Part shown: one piece after another, positions 45,272-53,717 of the stretch
Layout: every line of letters starts with the position of its first letter
Position numbering within the stretch: position 1 is the stretch's first letter
Assembly (NCBI GenBank): GCA_046349635.1
Contig: JAXMBX010000022.1
Span: forward strand, 15,220-79,219
Length of the DNA stretch: 64,000 nucleotides
Origin: JAXMBX01 sp046349635
Lineage (GTDB): Bacteria; Planctomycetota; Planctomycetia; Planctomycetales; Planctomycetaceae
Direction: 5' to 3'
Program-made: the position numbers and the translations under genes
The notes under the pieces: generated by a model
The model's input: the letters and a program-made list of their open reading frames with translations, nothing else
What the model was told of the DNA's origin: nothing
The model's database searches: none

Positions 45272-46810
45272 ATGCTCGCCAAGCTGCAGACGTTTTCCCT
45301 CTTCGGCATCCGCGCCATCCCCGTCGAAGTCGAGGTCGATATCTCCCCCGGGGCCCTCCCCAAAACCATCCTCGTCGGCCTGGCCGAGGCCGCCGTCAAG
45401 GAAAGCACCCACCGCATCGAACGGGCTCTCATCAACTCCGGCTACGACCGCCCCATCGATCGCATCGTCATCAACCTCTCCCCGGCTGAACTCCCCAAAG
45501 AGGCCGCCTCGTTCGATCTCCCCATTGCCCTGGGCCTCCTCGCCGCCTCCGGACAGTTCCAGTCCGAACTCTTCGCCAGCTATGCCGCCGTCGGTGAACT
45601 CGTCCTCGAAGGCACCCTCCGCCCCATCAAAGGTGCGCTTTCGATGGCCATCGCTGCCCGCGACAAAGGCTACACCGGCCTCGTCGTCCCCGTGCAGAAT
45701 GCCCAGGAAGCCGCCGTCGTCGATGGTCTCCAGGTGATCGCCGTCGGCTCGCTCGCCGAAGCGGTCGGCTTCTACAACGGCACCCTCGACATTCACCCCA
45801 CGCAGTTCGAGCAGACGAACGCCCGCGAACGCTACGGCCGCTATGACATCGACTACGCCGACGTCAAAGGGCAGGAGACCGCCAAGCGGGCCGTCACAGT
45901 CGCCGCCGCAGGCGCGCACCATTTATTGATGGTCGGCTCTCCGGGAACCGGCAAGACACTCCTCGCCCAGCGGATCGGTACCATCCTCCCCGACCTCTCT
46001 CCCGAGGAAAGTCTCGAAACCACCCAGATCTACTCCGCCGTTGGCCGCCTGGAGCAGAATCAGTCCCTCATGCTCCTTCGCCCCTTTCGTTCGCCGCACC
46101 ACACCATCAGCGAACCGGGACTTGTCGGTGGCGGCAGTACCCCCGTCCCCGGCGAAATCTCCCTCGCCCATCACGGCATCCTCTTCCTCGACGAACTCCC
46201 CGAGTTCAACCGCCGCACGCTTGAAGTCCTGCGCCAACCGCTTGAAGAAGGGAACGTCACCATCAGCCGCGCGACCGCGACCGCCACGTTCCCCGCCAAT
46301 ATCATGCTCGTGGCCGCGCTGAATCCCTGCCCGTGTGGTTATCGCGGCGATCCCAAGCGCAAATGCAACTGCAACCCGATGCAGATCGAGCGGTACATGG
46401 GGAAACTCTCCGGCCCGCTGCTCGACCGGATCGACATCCACCTCGAAGTCCCCCCCGTTCCGTTCCGCGAACTGACCGACGAACGCCCCGGCCTCACCAG
46501 CCCGCAGATGCGCGAGTCCGTCCTGCAGGCCCGCGACGTCCAGCGGCAACGCTTCGGCAAGGACAAGACGCTCCTTAATGGCCGGATGAAACCTCGCGAA
46601 ATCCGCAAGCACTGCAAGCTCGACAAGGAAGCGGAATCGTTACTGAAGGCCGCCATGGAAAACATGGGACTTTCCGCCCGCGCCCACGACAAGATTCTGC
46701 GGGTGAGCAGGACGATCGCGGACCTGGACGGCGCCGAAACCATCCGCGTCGAACACCTCTCCGAAGCCATCAACTACCGCTCTTTAGATCGCAACTACTG
46801 GTCCCGGTGA
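45272..46810 (+). CDS. comM: YifB/ComM family Mg-chelatase-like AAA+ ATPase
   Basis: A 512-residue ComM-type protein. An N-terminal Lon-like domain (residues 1-170, LQTFSLFGIRAIPVEVEVDI) is followed by the AAA+ core with Walker A GSPGTGKT (222-229) and Walker B ILFLDELPE. The Cys-rich insert (NPCPCGYRGDPKRKCNCNPM) and C-terminal GLSARAHDKILRVSRTIADL are typical. In naturally competent bacteria ComM is a helicase that drives branch migration during transformation; it is also present in many non-competent species. The ATG at 45272 follows AGGTG; a GTG at 45266 is possible. A short copy of this gene's sequence lies downstream at 47236-47266. Confidence 0.93.
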   Translation: MLAKLQTFSLFGIRAIPVEVEVDISPGALPKTILVGLAEAAVKESTHRIERALINSGYDRPIDRIVINLSPAELPKEAASFDLPIALGLLAASGQFQSELFASYAAVGELVLEGTLRPIKGALSMAIAARDKGYTGLVVPVQNAQEAAVVDGLQVIAVGSLAEAVGFYNGTLDIHPTQFEQTNARERYGRYDIDYADVKGQETAKRAVTVAAAGAHHLLMVGSPGTGKTLLAQRIGTILPDLSPEESLETTQIYSAVGRLEQNQSLMLLRPFRSPHHTISEPGLVGGGSTPVPGEISLAHHGILFLDELPEFNRRTLEVLRQPLEEGNVTISRATATATFPANIMLVAALNPCPCGYRGDPKRKCNCNPMQIERYMGKLSGPLLDRIDIHLEVPPVPFRELTDERPGLTSPQMRESVLQARDVQRQRFGKDKTLLNGRMKPREIRKHCKLDKEAESLLKAAMENMGLSARAHDKILRVSRTIADLDGAETIRVEHLSEAINYRSLDRNYWSR

Positions 46811-46840
46811 ATGCTTTGATGAGCCGAAATAAATTTGTTT

Positions 46841-47240
46841 GGGTGGCATGCCCACTTCGCACCGCCAGGTGCAGGGTGGGCATGTGTGCGTGTGATCAGG
46901 TGACAAAACTTGTTCGTGAGATAGAGTTGTTCCGGGTGGCATATGCCCGCATCTCGTCAGAATCGCGAGCGACATCCTTCTGGGTGGCATGCCCACTTCG
47001 CACCGCCAGGTGCAGGGTAGGCATGTATGCGTGTGATAACAACGACAAACTGATGAATACCTCTGCAAGAATGGGGTGCCATGCCCACATCTCGTAAACT
47101 CGCGAGCGACATCTTTCTGGGTGGCATGCCCACTTCGCGAAGCAGGGTGGGCATGTGTCCGTGTCATCTTGTGACAAAACTTGTTCGCCAGATAGAGTTG
47201 TTCTGGGTGCCATGCCCGCATCGCGAAGCAGGGCAGGCCG
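46841..47240. repeat. Array of GGTGGCATGCCCAC palindromic repeats
   Basis: At least six copies of a GGGTGGCATGCCCAC-type element start near 46841, 46934, 46982, 47073, 47119 and 47204. The fuller copies form hairpins with CATGCCCAC / GTGGGCATG arms. Longer blocks also recur: TGACAAAACTTGTTCG followed by AGATAGAGTTGTTC occurs near 46911 and 47172, and CGCGAGCGACATC near 46975 and 47101. One more copy, inverted, lies at 61333. It resembles REP-type intergenic arrays. Apart from it, the 46811-47346 gap holds no gene. Confidence 0.8.
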
Positions 47241-47266
47241 TCACGGTCGCCGCCGCAGGCGCACCA
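47236..47266 (+). repeat. Short duplicate of an internal comM segment
   Basis: About 31-40 bases match the comM coding region at 45889-45925 (GGCCGTCAC, then GTCGCCGCCGCAGGCGC and ACCAT) with one mismatch and a two-base gap. It lies at the end of the palindromic array, outside any gene, which suggests a past duplication or recombination event. Confidence 0.6.
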
Positions 47267-47346
47267 TCTCCTGACGGCATGTACATAATACCCCCTCACG
47301 GAACTTAAGCAATCTTTGAAGCTGAAAACGGTAGGAAGTAAGGAAG

Positions 47347-48183
47347 ATGACTGAAAAAAGTTGCGCGATGAAGGCTGAATTGCTCGCCAGTTTTGGGATT
47401 CTGATTCGCCCACTTTATGATTTGGTTGACGACCCGGATTACATGAGGCGAATTTCTCATGTTGAAACTCGGTTTGTTGCAGACGAGGAAACGTATCGAA
47501 TGAAATTGCTTAGGATGTATGGGAAACAAGCTCAGATTTTCGACAGTCGGCTTTTTAGGGACGCTGACTCCTCTATCACTGGACTTCGCCAGCTTTTCGA
47601 CCATCTCCACAATGCCAAAAACCTAGAGACTGCCAAAAAGTATTTGGAAAACCTACGTCAGTTGGCGATGGAAAAAATCGATGCTTTGCCGTGCGATGAC
47701 CCAGCCACCATCATGCCTGCGAAAACACCATTCAGTACCTATCGTACTTTGTTGGATATTTTCCAAACCACAACGAAGAGTATTGAGGTTTTCGACCCTT
47801 ACATGGGGAAGGAAGTTTTCGATCTATATTTGAATGATGTGCGACCAGACGTTGAGATAACTTTGGTGGTTGGGAAGAACAACCGTGCGGAAGTGGTCGC
47901 TGCTGCAAGATTACTTGCAATCGAGCGTCCCACCAGCTTCCGATTGCTATATGATAAAAATATGCACGACCGATGGATTCGCATGATGAGAGACCATCCT
48001 TTACATGTGGGCGGTAGTTTGAAGGATGCCGCAATCAAGACGCCGTTTTCTCTCGGACCATCTTTAGAGAATCCTGATTCAGTCAACCAGCAACTCGATG
48101 CTCTTCTAACGACTGCGACCGAATGGTTCGGAAAAACACAAAATGATCCGAATATGATTGACCAAGTCTCGCAACTCCCGTGA
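47347..48183 (+). CDS. PLD-like phosphodiesterase-fold protein, possibly acquired
   Basis: A 278-residue cytoplasmic protein. The N-terminal half is a helical domain of unknown type. The C-terminal half has the half-site look of PLD-like proteins in defence and nuclease contexts: SIEVFDPYMGKEVFDLYLND, VEITLVVGKNNRAE, then NMHDRWIRM and PLHVGGSLKDAAIK, in which His and Asp precede a GaSlkD turn. A full HKD motif is not present. The gene is visibly more A+T-rich than comM and the rest of the region and sits directly after the repeat array, which suggests horizontal transfer. GTAAGGAAG precedes the ATG. A role in phage defence is a guess from these features. Confidence 0.6.
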   Translation: MTEKSCAMKAELLASFGILIRPLYDLVDDPDYMRRISHVETRFVADEETYRMKLLRMYGKQAQIFDSRLFRDADSSITGLRQLFDHLHNAKNLETAKKYLENLRQLAMEKIDALPCDDPATIMPAKTPFSTYRTLLDIFQTTTKSIEVFDPYMGKEVFDLYLNDVRPDVEITLVVGKNNRAEVVAAARLLAIERPTSFRLLYDKNMHDRWIRMMRDHPLHVGGSLKDAAIKTPFSLGPSLENPDSVNQQLDALLTTATEWFGKTQNDPNMIDQVSQLP

Positions 48184-48196
48184 TCATCGCGCGTCT

Positions 48197-48259
48197 CACA
48201 AGTTGCCACTCCCCGGCGACCTCTGTGCGACAGCACAAGAGCAGAGTTCAAATCGATTC
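48197..48259. repeat. Dispersed intergenic repeat, copy 1
   Basis: About 60 bases downstream of the PLD-like gene resemble 50545-50609, sharing GTTGC, CCCGGC.ACCT.TGTGCG, CAGCA.AAGA.CA.AGTT and AAATCGA. In both cases the element follows the stop of a gene. Confidence 0.5.
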
Positions 48260-48336
48260 CCCTGTCCACACCTACTACAAACGTCTAGGCTGATGGCGTC
48301 CTCGTCAGCCTGCATTGAAACTCCGACACCCCGCCA

Positions 48337-49215
48337 ATGCCACGCTCACTCCTCATCACATTCGTTCTCCTCCTGGCCGGAACGACGTTCCTGTTGAGTT
48401 CCGATCCGCTACGAGGCAGATCCAGTTCTTTCGTCGGCACAAAAGCGGGCGATCGTCGCGAACTCGTCCCCGGCTTCCCCTTTCGCTGGTGCCCAGCGGG
48501 GACGTTCATCATGGGCAGCCCTCCCACGGAATGGGTTTACGACTACGAACGTCCCGACAACGAAGATCAGGTCACCGTCACCCTCACGCAGGGCTACTGG
48601 CTCGGCGAAACCGAAGTCACACAGGGGCAATGGGGCAGTGTGATGGGGAGCGTTCCGCCGCGCGCGCGGACTTCATCCCGGACGACAACCTTCCCATCGT
48701 CTGGCTCAACCCTGCGGACGCCACTGCATTCTGTGAAACACTGACTGCGAGAGAACGTCAGGCGGGACGGTTGCCCCCAGGTTGGAAGTATGCACTCCCT
48801 ACCGAAGCCCAATGGGAATATGCCTGCCGCGCCGGGAGCACCGCCAAGTTCTGCTATGGAGCAGACAAACCCGAACTTCTCGACAACTACGATTGGTACG
48901 ATTGGGAACGAATCAATCAATACGCCTGGTCGGCGACGAACTCAGGAGCGGCTGCATCCCGTCGGCCAGAAGAAACCCAATAACTGGGGCCTGCGGGACA
49001 TGCACGGCAACGCGTCCGAGTGGTGCCGCGACTGGTACGCCAAAAAACTCCAGGGAGGGCGTGATCCTCACGGACCGGCCACCGGCTTGGAACCGGTTCG
49101 TCGTGGCGGGAGCTGTTTTCGTCCCGTTTTTGAAGCTCGTTCCGCCAGCCGCATTGAATCGTTCCCCAATCGCGAACCCGAAACCGGCTTCCGCCTCGCC
49201 GTCGTTCGTGAATAG
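48337..49215 (+). pseudogene. FGE-sulfatase domain protein gene with two frame breaks
   Basis: A signal peptide (MPRSLLITFVLLLAGTTFLL) leads into the formylglycine-generating-enzyme-like domain: FRWCPAGTFIMGSPPTEW and YWLGETEVTQGQWGSVMG in the first frame; then, from about 48650, IPDDNLPIVWLNPADATAFC, YALPTEAQWEYACRAGS and YAWSATNSG in a second frame; then, from about 48950, LHPVGQKKPNNWGLRDMHGN and RRGGSCFRPVFEARSASR to the stop at 49215 in a third. The three parts are collinear and complete, so only two one-base changes separate this from an intact gene of about 293 codons. Many planctomycete members of this family are secreted or kinase-linked and have no sulfatase partner. Confidence 0.78.
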
Positions 49216-49230
49216 CCCGAAGGTCAGCTT

Positions 49231-49725
49231 ATGCGTACGCTTGTCGCACGTCTCCTTCCTGACGGCATTAAGCCCAAGCTCGATAGCGAATCCGGGCGAC
49301 TCTGGCTGCAGAACCATGTGATTCATTACGCACTTGGCAAAGAAACATTGGAAATTCCGCTAAGCCAACTCCGGATCTTCGGCGAATATACAAATCAGGA
49401 TGGCCCATTCGGTGAGGATTACTTCTACGTCTTTATCACCGGTCCCGATTCATGGTTTGAAGCCTCTGTTTCTGCTGCTGGACGAGACGAGTTTCTCTCG
49501 AACCTCCAGACGGAATTGCAAACGGTGTTTCCGCACAGCACATTAGTCGGTTCCACTGATTTCGCAAGCAAGATTCTCTGGCCTACTGATCTGCAAGGAC
49601 AACCTCTGTTTGATTTCGCTAAAGTACCGATGGAGGGCCTGCTCGGGAAATTGCTGTGGCACATTGGGGTGAGTTCTGTGCAAATGTCTTTCTCCCGGTG
49701 CGTCGATCAGAAGCTCCGTGAATAG
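49231..49725 (+). CDS. Hypothetical protein
   Basis: A 164-residue soluble protein that I do not recognise. The N-terminal half is beta-rich (RLWLQNHVIHYALGKETLEI, then GEDYFYVFITGPDSWFEAS) and ends in a short helical segment. There is no signal peptide or membrane helix. It starts 15 bases after the FGE-like gene on the same strand and may be co-transcribed with it, but nothing else links the two. Confidence 0.5.
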   Translation: MRTLVARLLPDGIKPKLDSESGRLWLQNHVIHYALGKETLEIPLSQLRIFGEYTNQDGPFGEDYFYVFITGPDSWFEASVSAAGRDEFLSNLQTELQTVFPHSTLVGSTDFASKILWPTDLQGQPLFDFAKVPMEGLLGKLLWHIGVSSVQMSFSRCVDQKLRE

Positions 49726-49827
49726 ATACCCCCATCCGCGCATCTGACAAGAAGCGCGGGCATGCGAACGTCGTTTGACATCGTCACGTAGCTTTCAGGA
49801 AGCCTTAACTTCAGTATTGGAACAATC

Positions 49828-50136
49828 ATGATCGCCCTAGAAGTCACGCTGAATGGCAAACGTATTTGCGTCGCCGGGGCCGAAGATCTGGAAGTCCTGA
49901 CAACCAGCATCACGGCCGGAGGAAAACTCGGAAAAAAGACCCTCTCTGCGGGCCCTGATGAGACGTGTACTTTCTCTTACCACGTCGGTGGCCTGACCGG
50001 CCGAAAAGACCCCAAGAAGGATGTACATCTGGGCTGGAAGACCGACATCACCTTGAAAGTGGGCGATGTCATCCGGGTACAGTTGGTCGAAACAGCAAAA
50101 GCCGATCGCCCCAAGTCACGCACCAGTGCCCGTTAA
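49828..50136 (+). CDS. Small conserved hypothetical protein, tandem copy A
   Basis: A 102-residue protein. It begins MIALEVTLNGKRICVAGAED, has a central GGKLGKKTLS and HVGGLTGRKDPKKDVHLGWK, and ends in a Lys/Arg-rich tail (KADRPKSRTSAR). It is clearly homologous to the next gene along its whole length. The beta-rich core with a VGDVI turn and basic tail suggests a small barrel, but no function is known. The two copies are 57 bases apart. Confidence 0.65.
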   Translation: MIALEVTLNGKRICVAGAEDLEVLTTSITAGGKLGKKTLSAGPDETCTFSYHVGGLTGRKDPKKDVHLGWKTDITLKVGDVIRVQLVETAKADRPKSRTSAR

Positions 50137-50193
50137 AATCGCCAATCCCGTAAGCAACATCGAGCCCGTGCATTTCACCATTTCAAAAAAATT

Positions 50194-50523
50194 ATGATCG
50201 CCTTTGAAGTCAAGTTGAACGGAACACGTGTTTGCCTCGCAGGAGCGGCGGATCTCAGGGTACTCAGTGCCCACGTGACCGCCTCAGGCAAACTCGGTAA
50301 AAAGACGGTTTCCTCCTATTCAGAGGAACAATACGACGCCTTCTACTCCGTCGGCGGCCTGACGAGTCGCAAAGCCCCCACGACCGACGTCCATGTGAGA
50401 TGGAAATCCACCGCTCCCCTGCAACTAGGCGACGTCATTGAGGTGCAGATCATGGACGTCACCAAAGCAGACCGCCCTAAATCTCGCAAGAAAGCTACAA
50501 AATCACCCAAAAAACCGAAATGA
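50194..50523 (+). CDS. Small conserved hypothetical protein, tandem copy B
   Basis: A 109-residue paralog of the preceding gene: MIAFEVKLNGTRVCLAGAAD, GKLGKKTVS, SVGGLTSRKAPTTDVHVRWK, LGDVIEVQI and a longer Lys-rich tail (KADRPKSRKKATKSPKKPK). The conserved GKLGKKT, VGGLT and KADRPKSR blocks show recent tandem duplication followed by divergence. Function unknown. Confidence 0.65.
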   Translation: MIAFEVKLNGTRVCLAGAADLRVLSAHVTASGKLGKKTVSSYSEEQYDAFYSVGGLTSRKAPTTDVHVRWKSTAPLQLGDVIEVQIMDVTKADRPKSRKKATKSPKKPK

Positions 50524-50544
50524 ACGCGTTCATCCCCAAGGGCA

Positions 50545-50609
50545 GCACAGGTTGCTGGTATCCCGGCTACCTGTGTGCGTCAGCATAAGAACAAAGTTGA
50601 AATCGACTG
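50545..50609. repeat. Dispersed intergenic repeat, copy 2
   Basis: A second copy of the element at 48197-48259, here downstream of the tandem paralogs. Shared blocks include CCCGGCTACCTGTGTGCG and GTTGAAATCGACT against CCCGGCGACCTCTGTGCG and GTTCAAATCGATT. The rest of the 50524-50804 gap shows no gene. Confidence 0.5.
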
Positions 50610-50804
50610 ATGTGACTCTTGGGTATTTTCTCGGCTGCTCATGCATCCATTTTGACGGATGCTCCCGTCCCGACCCCCCTTTTGACTTTACCGACACCGG
50701 CGGAACATGGTCTGATAGGGAAGCACACATGGTGGGTTGTCCTTTTCGGGCTACTGGAAATGCCAGTTCGACGCCCCTGATGCGGAGAAGAAGCGCCACA
50801 GACG

Positions 50805-52539
50805 ATGTCATACCGGACTTTCAAACGGCTGCTGGGGGAGACCAGCCTCGAACGGAAATGCCGTTTTCTGTTCGGCGGGGGGCTGCTCCTTCTGATCCTC
50901 GGGAGCTTCTATTTCTACGGCCTGCAGACCAGTCAGATGGTCTATGACCAGAACCGGATCACCGGGCGGCTGCTCGTCGCCCCCATCATCTACGGAGAAG
51001 CATTGGCGGTGGTTCGAATCGGAGAACCGGGACGACGATTTTTCCCGCGTCATCCAGAAGATGGCGGTCGATCTCAAGCCGGTGGACCTCAAGGACTATA
51101 GCTGGTCGCTGATGAAACCGGACCTGGAAACAGCGGCCGAGCCTGAGAAACGGCCCTCGACGACGGAGGACTATGAAGCGCTGGCAGAATTGAAGCAGGG
51201 GAAAGACGAAATTTACCGGGTAATGCGCGAGAAAGGTGAACAGCACGACAAGGGAGCGTTTCTGTATTATGGCGCGGTGCGGGCGACGGAATCGTGCATG
51301 ACCTGCCATCGCTTGAGGACTCCGAACATCAAAACCGGAGACCTGATCGGGATGGCCAAGGTGGTCCTCCCTCTGACGGCCACCGAGAAATCGCTGGCGA
51401 TGAACAACGCGATCCTGGTCTCGACCGCGTTCGCGACCTCCTTCATCGCGATGCTCGCGGCGTATGCCATCGTGCGGTACGTGATCGTAAAGCCGGTTCT
51501 GCACCTCAAAGACGTCAGCGATTCCATCGCGCGGGGGAACCTGGACCTGCGGGCGGATATCCGGACTGGGGACGAGTTCGAAGAATTGAGCCATGCGTTC
51601 AACCGGATGTTGCGGCACCTGGTGGCCGTGCAGGAAGAGCTGCGCCAGGTCAACACAAACCTGGACAATAAAGTGGACGAACTGGCGAAGGTGAACCTGA
51701 CGCTGTTCGAGATGAACAAACTGAAGAGCGAATTCCTGGCCACGATGAGCCATGAATTCCGGACCCCCTTGAACAGCATTCTGGGTTTCAGCGACGTCCT
51801 TTCCGGAGAATCGAACCTGAACGAGCGACAGCAGCGTTTCGTGCGGAACATCCAGACCTCGGGCAAAGACCTGCTCAACCTGATCAACGACATTCTCGAC
51901 CTCGCGAAGATCGAGAGCGGGAAGATGGAACTGCGGGTCGCGGAATTTTCGATGTCGGACCTGCTGGAGCGGCTGGTGAACATGGTCCGCCCGCTGGCGG
52001 AGAAAAAGAACATCGACCTGATGCTCGAACTGGACGCGGGCATTCCGCTCCTGAAGCAGGACTCGGGGAAGATCCAGCAGATCCTGTACAACCTCCTTTC
52101 AAACGCGATCAAGTTCACGCCGGAAGGGGGACGGGTGAAAGTCTCGGCCCACCTGAAGGACGAAGACTCCCTGGCACTCGTGGTGGCCGATACCGGCGTG
52201 GGGATTCCGCTGGAGGAACAGGAGACGATCTTCGAAAAATTCCGGCAGGGGAACACGAGTCCCACGCGGCGTAACAACAACCTCACCCGCGAGTTCACCG
52301 GGACGGGGCTGGGACTCTCCATCGTGAAGGAATTGAGCAAGCTGCTGCTGGGTGAAGTGCATCTGGTCAGCGATCTGGGCAAAGGGAGCACGTTCACCGT
52401 CACGCTGCCGATCGTGCTGGAAGAGCAGAAGCCGGCACTCGATGAAGAACTGGAACGGCAATCGACGGAGATCAACCGGCTGCGGCGGGTGGACCTCGGA
52501 CTGGTCGGCGTGAAGCCGTTGCGCAGCGGCCTCAATTAG
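50805..52539 (+). CDS. Membrane sensor histidine kinase with heme-type motif, frameshifted
   Basis: A sensor kinase of about 577 residues if joined. The first frame (ATG at 50805) gives an N-terminal helix (FLFGGGLLLLILGSFYFYGL) and TGRLLVAPIIYGE; from about 51000 another frame continues KHWRWFESENRDDDFSRVIQ. The periplasmic domain resembles DUF3365 / Tll0287 and holds a c-type heme motif, ESCMTCHRL (CxxCH). A second helix, HAMP (VKPVLHLKDVSDSIARGNLD), coiled coil, HisKA with phospho-His in ATMSHEFRTPLNS, and HATPase with N, G1 (VADTGVGIP) and G2 (GTGLGLSIV) boxes follow. It would sense redox or gas via heme and phosphorylate an unlinked regulator. Its stop overlaps the convergent csd stop. 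Confidence 0.87.
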
Positions 52540-53711
52540 GGAAATGCCACGGCGATTTCGGTGAGCGCGTCGACCGCACGCGTGATGTGCTCGGACGTGG
52601 TGAACGGGCCGAAGCTGAAGCGGACCGCCCCCCCCTGCTCAAAGGAGCCAATGTGCCGATGGGCGCCGGGGGCGCAATGCAGACCTGCGCGGACTTCGAG
52701 GCCGAAGTTCTGATCGAGGATCGTAGCGATCGTGTGGGGATCGACGTCCCCCACATTGAGGCTGACGACTCCTACCTGCTCCTCGACGTTTTCCGGGAGA
52801 TAGAGTTTCAGGCCGGGGATCGATTGCAGCCCTTCACGAAACTGAGTCAACAGAGCAAGCTCGTGAGCGCGCTGTGATTCCGGGGGATGTTCGAGGAGAT
52901 ATTCAGCAGCGGCGCCGAGGCCGATGATGCCGGGGGCGTTGAGGTTTCCCGACTCGTATTTTTCGGGCAGACCGTGTGGTTGATTCGGGTCTTCGCTGTG
53001 GGAACCTGTCCCGCCGGTGAACCAGGGTTCGAGGTCGAGTTCCTGGCCGGGGCGGATGTAGAGAATACCGGTCCCCAGCGGACCGAGAAGCCCCTTGTGA
53101 CCCGCGGCGACGAGATAATCGACCGGGAGTTGCGCCACGTCGATCGGGAGATGGCCCGCAGTCTGGGCGGCATCGACCAGAAAACGGACACCGGCGGTGC
53201 GCGCAACCGCACCCACTTCCTCCACTGGCTGGATCGCACCGGTGACGTTGGACGCGTGGGTCAGGACGATCAGGCGGGTGTTGTGTCGCAACGCGGATTG
53301 GAAATCTGTCGCGGAAACGATTCCCGAGGGTTGAGCAGGGATCGTCGTGACTTCAATCCCGCGCGATTGTTGCAGCGCATGCAGGGGACGGACGACGGAA
53401 TTGTGTTCCAGATTGGAGGTGATGACGTGATCACCCTGACGCAGCAGCCCCTGCAGGACGCCATTCAGCCCTTCCGTGGCGTTTTTCGTGAAGATCAGCC
53501 GCGCAGAATGTTCCACGTGGAACATTCTTGCGAGGAGAGTGCGGGTCCGCTCGACGAGCGCACTCACCTGGAGGGCGCGCTGGTAGGCCCCACGACCGGC
53601 CGGTGCGCCGAGTTCGCGCTGATAGTGATCCACGGCCGCGTACACCGCTTCCGGCTTGGGGAAACTGGTGGCGGCATTGTCGAGGTAGATAGGAGTCGCG
53701 GTTGCGCGCAT
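52536..53711 (-). CDS. csd: Cysteine desulfurase
   Basis: A 391-residue PLP-dependent group II-like cysteine desulfurase that takes sulfur from cysteine for cofactor or Fe-S assembly. The N-terminus (IYLDNAATSFPKPEAVYAAV) fits; Lys206 in VAAGHKGLLGP binds PLP, Asp180 and Gln183 sit in VDAAQTAGH, and catalytic Cys346 lies in RAGLHCAPGAH. It starts six bases after moaA and is the last gene of the moaD-moaE-moaA-csd run, so it may supply the MoaD thiocarboxylate. Residues MFHVEH (about 63-68) are encoded by a perfect parS-type palindrome. Confidence 0.92.
   Translation of the reverse strand: MRATATPIYLDNAATSFPKPEAVYAAVDHYQRELGAPAGRGAYQRALQVSALVERTRTLLARMFHVEHSARLIFTKNATEGLNGVLQGLLRQGDHVITSNLEHNSVVRPLHALQQSRGIEVTTIPAQPSGIVSATDFQSALRHNTRLIVLTHASNVTGAIQPVEEVGAVARTAGVRFLVDAAQTAGHLPIDVAQLPVDYLVAAGHKGLLGPLGTGILYIRPGQELDLEPWFTGGTGSHSEDPNQPHGLPEKYESGNLNAPGIIGLGAAAEYLLEHPPESQRAHELALLTQFREGLQSIPGLKLYLPENVEEQVGVVSLNVGDVDPHTIATILDQNFGLEVRAGLHCAPGAHRHIGSFEQGGAVRFSFGPFTTSEHITRAVDALTEIAVAFP
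53505..53528. promoter_or_regulatory. parS-like centromere site inside csd
   Basis: A 24-bp perfect palindrome whose core TGTTCCACGTGGAACA (53509-53524) matches the ParB-binding parS consensus TGTTnCACGTGnAACA. It lies inside the csd coding region and encodes MFHVEH, the usual peptide of a parS read in this frame. I found no second full copy in the window. parS sites cluster near the chromosome origin in most bacteria. Confidence 0.85.
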
Positions 53712-53717
53712 GGCCGG

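Noticed and set aside
46841..47240. Possible CRISPR array
   Set aside because: Units are palindromic, unequal in length and spacing, and the sequences between them are themselves repeated; no cas genes are nearby.
47347..48183. Full phospholipase D
   Set aside because: No complete HxKxxxxD motif is visible, so only a PLD-like fold is suggested.
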